A DNA stretch of 64,000 nucleotides from Coriolopsis trogii (lineage: Eukaryota; Basidiomycota; Agaricomycetes; Polyporales; Polyporaceae), in the NCBI GenBank assembly GCA_020543525.1, contig JAHYIO010000030.1, forward strand, positions 124,001 to 188,000. The letters run 5' to 3'. Both the position numbers and the translations under genes were made by a program. The first letter of the stretch is position 1, and each line of letters opens with the position of its first letter. Under the pieces are notes generated by a model. The model was not told the origin of the DNA and made no database searches. It saw only the letters and a list, made by a program, of their open reading frames with translations. Shown here one piece after another: positions 59,512 to 64,000 of this stretch.

Positions 59512-60219
59512 ATCTCGACAATCATCAGACCCTAGAGGAGCGCAGAAGCTGGAACCCAGTGAGGTTCGCAGAGAAGCAAGGACTGAAGCTCGTCGGTGCG
59601 AATTATATCATTGTCCGAACTGCCGAAGTCGATACTACTGCACATTGAGCTGCGAAAATTACCGTATGCGATACGCAAAAGGACCGCTATGATATACTGT
59701 TTCCTGTCATAGTGACGACTGATAAATGCTTCTTTGTGTTCTGTCTTCACTGTCAGTTACATCATTGTTTGCCTCAGATGTCGTCATGACGGTCCTGAAT
59801 ATATCACATCATTACATATGCACAGGCTAGTACGCGCGTGCAAGGCGGGATTAGACTTCCAGGAAGTGCTCAGGAAAAATCATTGCCATTGCAACATCTC
59901 CGGATACATCATGATTAGCATACATTGCATCGAAGCAAATATTCGGTAATACGAGAAGCATGTATAGGACAAGCGTAGCCAACTGAGATTGCTCTAGATT
60001 AGATTTGAATTAGCGACCGGCGGACTGGACCTTCGAACAATTGCAAGCTGGACAACCTCAATGGTGTATGATGCCAATCCCCGGTTGCCATGACCCCTGC
60101 CCGACGCGCCTGAGCCACAAGAGAGTCAAGTCGTAAGGCGTGACTCGAACTCCTTGTAAGTAGTAACACGTGTTCTTCTTCTGCGTTGTAAGGTGTGATT
60201 AGTTCATGCTACTGAGTGT
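59512..60219. other. Spacer between the two related unknown genes
   Basis: AT-richer than its surroundings, with no coding exon I can support. Confidence 0.4.
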
Positions 60220-61785
60220 CAAGTGCCTATCGGCAAAGACTACATACCACGTAGTCGGCGATCTGAACTGCGATCTTCTTGAGCAACGTGCTTCGATTTG
60301 GACCGGGCCTGATCTGACCGTATTTGAATTCAGGCCATGCCAGCGTCTGGCCCGGGATCTTGACCTGGGACAGAACACATCTCAGGCTCGTTATCGTGGG
60401 GGTCAAGAATATACCCACAAGCAACCGGATGCTAATCTTGTCACCTCGCCTCTGGTCCTCAGGGCATCCCGCGAAGGCGTCCTTGTCATGGTCCGGCAAG
60501 TTTACAACCCGACCATCTGCAGCCGCACCGATATTGTATCCGTTGAAGTCAATGTAGCATTCCGTTATTTCCTCAGCATAAGCGCCGCGGTAATTGTCCT
60601 GGAAAAGAAGCTAGCGCACATTCCGTGTCAACAAAAGGTAGTCTGGTTGAGTATGAGTACTCACCGTGACGCCGTCAGGGAGTAGAGGACAAGTCGTTGT
60701 GGTGTGCTGGTCAGAAAGAGTGGGCGTTACGCCGGGAGGCTGATGCAGATAGAGTCGTCAGTGCGGTTACATTGAGTCATACAATGGTCAAAAACACACC
60801 ATCGACGTGCCAGCAGGGAGCGAAACCTGAGAGCCCGGAGTATTTCCTTGGGGGACCGTGGACCACACATCAAGGATTGGCTGTGGCGAGGTCGGTTGAA
60901 GCGGGGGCGTTGGCCCACCCTGTTGGTTGCCGGTGGGCATGAGCGGGTGATGGTGTTCCAATCGACGCCGCGGCACTACAACGAGGACTTACATTACCGT
61001 AGCCTGAGCCGAAATCTATTTGGCCTGCATATGTTTTGGGAGCAATCATCTCCGGCTGATGCCCCGAAGCGGACATGGTGTAAATCTGGGGACTCTGAAA
61101 TGCATATTGTTGGCGTTGAACCATTCGAGGTGATGAAACTAATGGAGAACTCGATAACTCACCTCACCGGTGCCAACAAACCGTGACTGCTCGTACGCTA
61201 CAAGAGGATATCCTGATGTGTATGTTAGGATCGCACTTGAGCTCGAGGTTGGCATATTAAACGAATTTCCGTATGCCGACAATTGCTGCGGACAGTGCAT
61301 TTGAATATTATCGTTTCAACAAATTGAAGAATTGGAGCATACACACCTGCGATTGCGGTACCTCGGAGACTTCCTGTATGGCTGGCTGTACCACGTGTGC
61401 ACCGGCCATCGGCGGTCCTCCTGGCAATGCGGTCATCTTTTGGGGGCTTGCCATTAAGCTTCCGGGCTGAGGCAATTTCATGTCTTCTTCGCTATCGAAG
61501 AGGTTCACCTAATCAGGGAGACCAGTGAGCATGCTTTCGGAAACATACAAGTGAGGTACTACGTACAAGCGACTCCGCATCGCTAGCCTGAAACCAAATG
61601 TTTGACCCAGCCTCGCTGTCGGAATTTGAAGCCCCTTGTGTTACCGGTGTTGCGTCCGGCGTCCCTGCGTAATCGTTGTCGCAGTTGCGCTTGCCTCCGG
61701 CCATAGTTTGATCATTGTCGTAGCCTCCACTGCTGAAGATATCTCCCATCGAAGAATAGGTGAAGGGGAGGGAATGGTCAGGCAT
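60220..61785 (-). CDS. Unrecognised multi-exon protein, full-length member of a tandem pair
   Basis: The start MPDHSLPFTYSSMGDIFSSG opens an exon ending WFQASDAESL, followed by a GTACGT...TTAG intron. It continues with VNLFDSEEDMKLPQPGSLMA and EVSEVPQSQ. Later open segments read YEQSRFVGTGE, MVQRQQYAFQSPQIYTMSAS, and HHPLMPTGNQQGGPTPPLQP. The end has TPTLSDQHTTTTCPLLPDGV, spliced to NYRGAYAEEITECYIDFNGY and AAADGRVVNLPD. The protein is rich in Pro, Gln and Ser, with a compact C-terminal block around YIDFNGYNIGAAADGR. That block is repeated in the partial copy at 59087-59511. Exon phases between 61270 and 60700 are uncertain. No family could be named. Confidence 0.5.
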
Positions 61786-64000
61786 AGCTGTTGAGAATAT
61801 GAAGAGCGAACAGAAAGGAGTATGAGCGATGGCAATGGGACCAAAAGTCCAGAGTCTTTTGTAGGGATACCAGCGACTTGATCACTTGTGCGTGCATCTA
61901 CGCTTGCAGTGGTGAGAGGGGATATCCAACCCATGGTGCTGACTCCTCCTTAGCCTCCTCGACGAGGATGAACGCGGTCAGCAACACGCACATGAGGGCT
62001 TTACTCCTCGCTCACCGTGAGTCGGATATCCCTTGAGCGTCTCCTCGCGAGCATATATCCGGGTGCTGCATGTCATTCGCAAGTGTCCTGCACGACTTTC
62101 ACTTTGAGCTCAGTTGGTGTACACATTTGGTGGTGCATGACACTACTAAGGAAGTAAAGCACTGGCAAAGATTGAACCTCGTAGAAGCGCGTACCTCTCG
62201 TCTCTGATTAAGGGTATCCTGGCACGATTGACCATTTAGTCGGACCTTCGCAAGCCACGTTGAGAAGGCGAAGGTCAAGCGTGATGACATGTGCACGTAG
62301 ACGAAACAAATGAGTGGGTAGTCGTCGAATCGCTCTCGAGCTTGAGCTCAGGATATCCGCGCGTGAGTGGCGCTAATTTCCGACGTTGCGAAGAGCGGGC
62401 GGTTGGGCGGTTATCCCAGTGGGCAGAGTGTGTCAAGCAGTTCTCATCAAGTCAAGGCAGGGCTGTGTTGTGTGGTGGATATGCTTCGTGGCCGGCTGAG
62501 ATGCCATTGATACACGAGACGATGGCCACTCGAAGGTCAGAGCAGAGTCCTCTCCGCGACGATGCGGGGAGCAGTCAACAGGGAGGAGTTTGCGCGGCGG
62601 GTGTGGGGTTCAAGATAGAACATCCCTCTCGCAATTCCTGCTAGGGTAACCAGGCTCTCAGGATTGTCAGATTTGAGCGCGCTCTTGTCAATGGGAAGCA
62701 AGCGCACCTTGCATGCAACCAACGATTTCCTAGACTACTCGTAGAGTGAAGAGAGAAAGCGAGGAATACTACGAGTCGTGGATAGTGGAGCAGTGTCAGT
62801 GAGCCGGAGGCTCTGTGACAATCGGACAAAAAAGTCCCAGGTTTAATCAACCTTGGGGACTTCGTTGTCCGCTCCCCCGACAGGCTGTTGTAGCACGCTG
62901 ATGCCCCCAACCACTTTTCCTACCATCACATTGTGTTGAGTGGATTGATTAGGGACCGTCTTGAAGACCCTGAAGACCGCTGCGATGGCACAGGAGACGG
63001 ACAACGGCGGGGCGGGATGATTCTTGATATGGAAACGGTGGGATGATACGGGCGCGTATGACTTCCCGCCGGTCGCGATTGCCTTAAGTTTTACTATCTG
63101 AGTCTCCATCTCCTGTCATCGTTCCCTCGCTCATACTCGTCCCTCACGCCTTCCGACACGCGCGCTGATGCGCCCGATGCTATGGTACACTGCGCCTAGC
63201 GAGTTCTGAGCCTCCAAAATGAGGTGAATGGTACTAGGGGGCAGTATATATGATTTGCGTAGCATTGGAATCCATTGGGTTCCCCAGCTACGAATGCGAC
63301 CACTAGTACTCTTGCTTCAAGCTTTTGCTCCCTGTCCTGTCTGTGCTCACCGGATGCTCACCCGGCGTGGTTTACGCTCAGCCTAAGCTAGGACAAGCCT
63401 GACGGTATGTATATTTGATTGGTCGCAAGTATACTCCCTGCTAGCCTCGTGCCGACCACAGAAGCGGTGCAAGTGCATAAGAAGAAGTATGTAGTCGGAC
63501 TTAAGGAGTATAAGGATGACTTTGATCCTGACTGTTACCCTCGTTACGCGGGCCTTATCCGTCACTATTGACTGTTTGATTTCATTCCCTGCCATCAGCG
63601 CGCGCTCAACGTCGGCGGTTTCAATCAACTGAGGGGCCGCTGGTACTCCTTGACCTCCACCCTGATGTACACTTACCCAACATCGGTATGGACCCTTCTC
63701 GCGAACACAACACTTATGAGCTGATCCACCGCAATGGTGCCGGGTTGTCGCGTATGTCATGATTTGCGAGGACACTGATCGCCTCGGAATGCCCCCACAG
63801 TCGGGCTCGTGGACGAGGAGACTGCCCGTTGACTGGCTGGATCAGTGATGGTGATGGCGATGGCAGGAACGCAAACCTATGCGCCCAAGACCCGGTTGTT
63901 GGAAACGTACGTCCGATCGTTGCGAAGCCTTGCGACGAATGCCCCACATGCAAGCGTCGAAGCGAGAGGTATAAACCCCGCGCGGTGCGTGTTCGCCCTT
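61786..64000. other. Right-hand stretch without a supported gene
   Basis: Shadow-type frames only, apart from an 88-codon minus-strand frame at 62843-63109 that reads QHNVMVGKVVGGISVLQQPV. It is too short and isolated to call. The start of a plus-strand gene may lie beyond the window edge, as suggested by the TATA-like box at 63970. Confidence 0.4.
63970..63975 (+). promoter_or_regulatory. TATA-like box near the window edge
   Basis: TATAAA in a GC-rich setting (GAGAGGTATAAACCCCGCGC), 30 bp from the end of the window. It may belong to a gene that starts outside. Confidence 0.25.

Noticed and set aside
62843..63109. Possible small protein with a cyclophilin-like GKVVGG block
   Set aside because: Only a few residues resemble the family. 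The frame is 88 codons and no neighbouring exon completes the fold.

Overview
This window is nuclear DNA of a filamentous basidiomycete, most likely an Agaricomycete. The genes are broken by many short GT-AG introns of about 50-70 bp, their predicted proteins are of basidiomycete type (FunK1 kinases, a DUF6535 membrane protein), and coding exons are GC-rich. All exon structures were traced by eye, so splice sites are proposals. No RNA gene was found.

The first half (about 0-32 kb) is a conserved housekeeping block. In order it holds a Cdc4/Mlc1-type myosin light chain (-), a seven-helix integral membrane protein (-), a glutathione S-transferase (-), the gamma-tubulin complex subunit GCP2/Spc97 (-), mitochondrial ribosomal protein uS4m (+, divergent from GCP2), a membrane-anchored cytosolic-PLA2-like phospholipase (+), a C2H2-like zinc-finger protein (-), a very long disordered Ser-rich protein (+), a type I metacaspase (+) and the checkpoint kinase Chk1 (-).

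The second half (32-53 kb) is an unstable accessory region. It carries three long FunK1 kinase genes and one broken FunK1 fragment, all on the minus strand. It also carries an inverted, 5'-truncated second copy of the Chk1 gene, a LINE remnant, two identical-length CACTA-like elements forming a 2.33-kb palindrome, a pseudogene and a truncated O-methyltransferase.

The most striking observation is the palindrome at 44323-46652. Two 1138-bp elements with CACTATGG termini lie in opposite orientation 54 bp apart. Neither has a target-site duplication as the sequence stands. If the 54-bp spacer is flipped, both gain a perfect 3-bp duplication (GTA and CAA), and an RNase H-like reading frame of the interrupted LINE becomes continuous across both insertion sites. 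The spacer therefore appears to have been inverted by recombination between the two copies. A second inverted structure places FunK1 gene 1 in the loop between the real Chk1 gene and its truncated copy.

The last part (55-64 kb) returns to ordinary genes: a dual-specificity-type phosphatase (+), a DUF6535 membrane protein (+) and an unrecognised multi-exon gene (-) with a partial tandem copy. The last 2 kb hold no gene I can support, apart from a TATA-like box at the right edge.
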